From DASUWK01 sp036378435 (lineage in GTDB: Bacteria; Chloroflexota; Dormibacteria; Dormibacterales; Dormibacteraceae): a stretch of DNA of 64,000 bases. The notes under the pieces are model-generated. The model had not been told where the DNA came from and did not search any database. It saw nothing but the letters and a program-made list of their open reading frames with translations. The position numbers and the translations under genes are program-made. The stretch covers positions 1 through 64,000 of the forward strand of contig DASUWK010000058.1 of NCBI GenBank assembly GCA_036378435.1. The letters run 5' to 3'. This document shows positions 62,860-64,000 of this stretch, piece by piece (the first letter of the stretch is position 1; each line of letters opens with the position of its first letter).

Positions 62860-63867
62860 CTATGAGTCCGCGGCGGGCGCCGGCATGACCGCGATCGGCG
62901 GCAGCTCGCCGAGCACCGACCGCTTCAGCGAGCAGATGAAGGGGAGGTTCCGGTACTGCTCGCGGTAGTCCAGGCCGTAGCCCACGACGTAGTCGTTGGG
63001 GATCTGGAACCCGACGTAGCGCAGCGGCACGTCGACCAGGCGGCGGCCGGGCCGGTCGAGCAGCGCCGCGACCGCCAGTGACGCCGGGCCGCGCTGGCCG
63101 AGCATGCCGAGGATGTAGTCCATCGTCAGACCGGTGTTGACCATGTCCTCGATCAGGATCACGTGCTTCCCCTCGATCGGGACGTCGAGGTCGCGCACGA
63201 TCCGCACCCGCTCGTGCGGGAGCGCTCCCGAGTACCGCGCGATGGCCAGGTAGTCGATGCCGACCGGCACCTTGATCTGGCGGGCGAGGTCGGCCAGGAA
63301 GAACGTCACCCCCTTGAGCACGCCGACGAGCAGCACGGCCTCGCCTCGGTAGTCGCGCGAGATCCTGCGCGCGAGCGCGCGCACGCGAGTCTCCAGCTCG
63401 ACCGGCGAGATCAGGATCTGCTGGATCTCGTCCTTGCGGATGTGGTGCGGGTTCTCGAGGACGCCGTACCCCGCCGCCACCAATAGCTGCTGGTAGTCAT
63501 GCCGGTAGAGCAGCCGGATGTTGATGTCCGGGTAGAGCTCCTTCAGCAGCCGCACCTTGCGGTTCTTCGGCGTGACCAGGCTCTGCTTCATCGTCGTGAG
63601 CTCGATGTAGAGGTCGTGCTCCGGCAGGTAGAAGTCGGGAGTGAAAAGCTCGGTCGCCAGCTCGCCTTCGCCGGCGATCGGGAACGAGACCGGCTCGTAA
63701 GCCCAACGGATCCGGTAGTAGTCGAGAAAGCGTCCGAACTCCTGCTCGGACGGATGCGCGAACTCCACGCGGGTATGCGGCGGGCCGGAGCGGCGGACGA
63801 GCCGCGACCGCTGGCGAACGGGCCGGCGCCACCTCTCGAGGACGTGAGCAGTGCTGGAGGACGCCAC
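62860..63867 (-). CDS. Nuclease-like N-terminal domain fused to hypoxanthine phosphoribosyltransferase
   Basis: 335 aa. Residues about 35-130 look like a PD-(D/E)XK-type fold (EFAHPSEQEFGRFLDYYRIR, FTPDFYLPEHDLYIELTTMK) with Glu41, Asp78 and Glu89, but Thr instead of the final Lys. Residues 150-335 are a type I phosphoribosyltransferase of the HPRT class with PRPP loop VILIEDMVNTGLTM (237-249) and ending YVVGYGLDYREQYRNLPFIC. The usual catalytic Asp of EDxxDTG is Asn244 here. GTG start. Probably acts in purine salvage; the role of the N-terminal domain is unknown. Confidence 0.8.
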   Translation of the reverse strand: MASSSTAHVLERWRRPVRQRSRLVRRSGPPHTRVEFAHPSEQEFGRFLDYYRIRWAYEPVSFPIAGEGELATELFTPDFYLPEHDLYIELTTMKQSLVTPKNRKVRLLKELYPDINIRLLYRHDYQQLLVAAGYGVLENPHHIRKDEIQQILISPVELETRVRALARRISRDYRGEAVLLVGVLKGVTFFLADLARQIKVPVGIDYLAIARYSGALPHERVRIVRDLDVPIEGKHVILIEDMVNTGLTMDYILGMLGQRGPASLAVAALLDRPGRRLVDVPLRYVGFQIPNDYVVGYGLDYREQYRNLPFICSLKRSVLGELPPIAVMPAPAADS

Positions 63868-63920
63868 CTGGGGTTGCGCGAATTCTACCGTCGAGTGGGG
63901 CGTAGCCTCCGCCCCCTGAG

Positions 63921-64000
63921 ATGGAGGAAAGACGGCGCCACATGGTGGACCAGCAGCTGCGGCGCAACGGCATCACCGATCAGCGCGTGCTCGACGCCAT
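63921..64000 (+). CDS. pcm: Protein-L-isoaspartate O-methyltransferase, N-terminus (3' partial)
   Basis: Only the first 26 codons are in the window. RRHMVDQQLRRNGITDQRVL matches the typical start of Pcm, which repairs isoaspartyl residues with SAM. ATG at 63921 (alternative ATG at 63942). TAGCCT lies 12 nt upstream. Cut by the right edge. Confidence 0.75.
   Translation, partial: MEERRRHMVDQQLRRNGITDQRVLDA

Overview
The window is GC-rich bacterial chromosome with tightly packed genes, many 1-20 bp overlaps, and GTG/TTG (apparently also CTG) starts. Sortase-type surface proteins, two F420-type luciferase-like oxidoreductases, a two-piece LigD, bactofilin and a DUF3352 protein point to a high-GC member of the Terrabacteria side (Actinomycetota, Chloroflexota or Dormibacterota-like). 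I cannot name the genus. No plasmid or phage backbone, rRNA operon or CRISPR array is visible. One tRNA (Lys, CTT) is present.

Layout. 1-6.2 kb: cell-surface cluster (sortase substrate, sortase, IPT/TIG surface protein, M23 peptidase). 6.2-7.9 kb: DoxX protein and ion channel. 7.9-15.4 kb: amino-acid biosynthesis, with leader peptide-ilvB-ilvN-ilvC-leuA-pheA on the minus strand and leuC-leuD divergent. 15.4-19.9 kb: a gene remnant, a helical-repeat protein, a malic enzyme behind its own leader peptide and terminator, a LuxR-type regulator and small proteins. 19.9-25 kb: ilvD with an SbcC-like ATPase and a degenerate SbcD-like partner. 25-28.3 kb: molybdate regulator and modABC preceded by a structured leader, then tRNA-Lys. 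28.4-31.4 kb: PrgI-like/P-loop gene (frameshifted) and VirB4 ATPase. 31.4-46.5 kb: housekeeping and accessory genes (GH36, Dtd, threonine dehydratase-like, CBS protein, flavin disulfide reductase, bactofilin, methyltransferase, nucleotidyltransferase-BON fusion, phosphoesterase, GH13, LLM oxidoreductase, ferritin-like protein with basic tail, LigD polymerase and ligase). 46.6-48.7 kb: second secretion-like cluster (VirB2-like, VirB6-like, M23 peptidase) plus SSB. 48.7-64 kb: mannosyltransferase-like protein, second LLM enzyme, MBL hydrolase, class I aldolase, GGDEF protein, alkyladenine glycosylase, MFS exporter, TetR, cupin and a decayed cupin copy, thiolase, an unassigned structured RNA candidate, DUF3352 protein, a nuclease-like/HPRT fusion and the start of pcm.

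Main theme. Nearly all of the valine/isoleucine/leucine pathway is here (ilvBNCD, leuACD; no leuB or ilvE seen). Two separate transcription attenuators occur. The one before ilvB has a Leu/Ile/Val-rich leader peptide. The one before malic enzyme has a Val/Leu/Ala-rich peptide. In both, a segment of the peptide ORF can pair with the 5' arm of the terminator. This suggests that supply of pyruvate (malic enzyme) and its use (acetolactate synthase) are sensed by the same logic. LeuA lacks the usual C-terminal leucine-binding domain, so attenuation may be the main feedback.

Gene expression style. At least 17 start codons have a TANNNT-like -10 box 6-11 nt upstream and no Shine-Dalgarno, which implies widespread leaderless transcription. 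Genes inside operons use GGAGG-type sites or NTGA stop/start overlaps, including CTGA overlaps that argue for CTG initiation.
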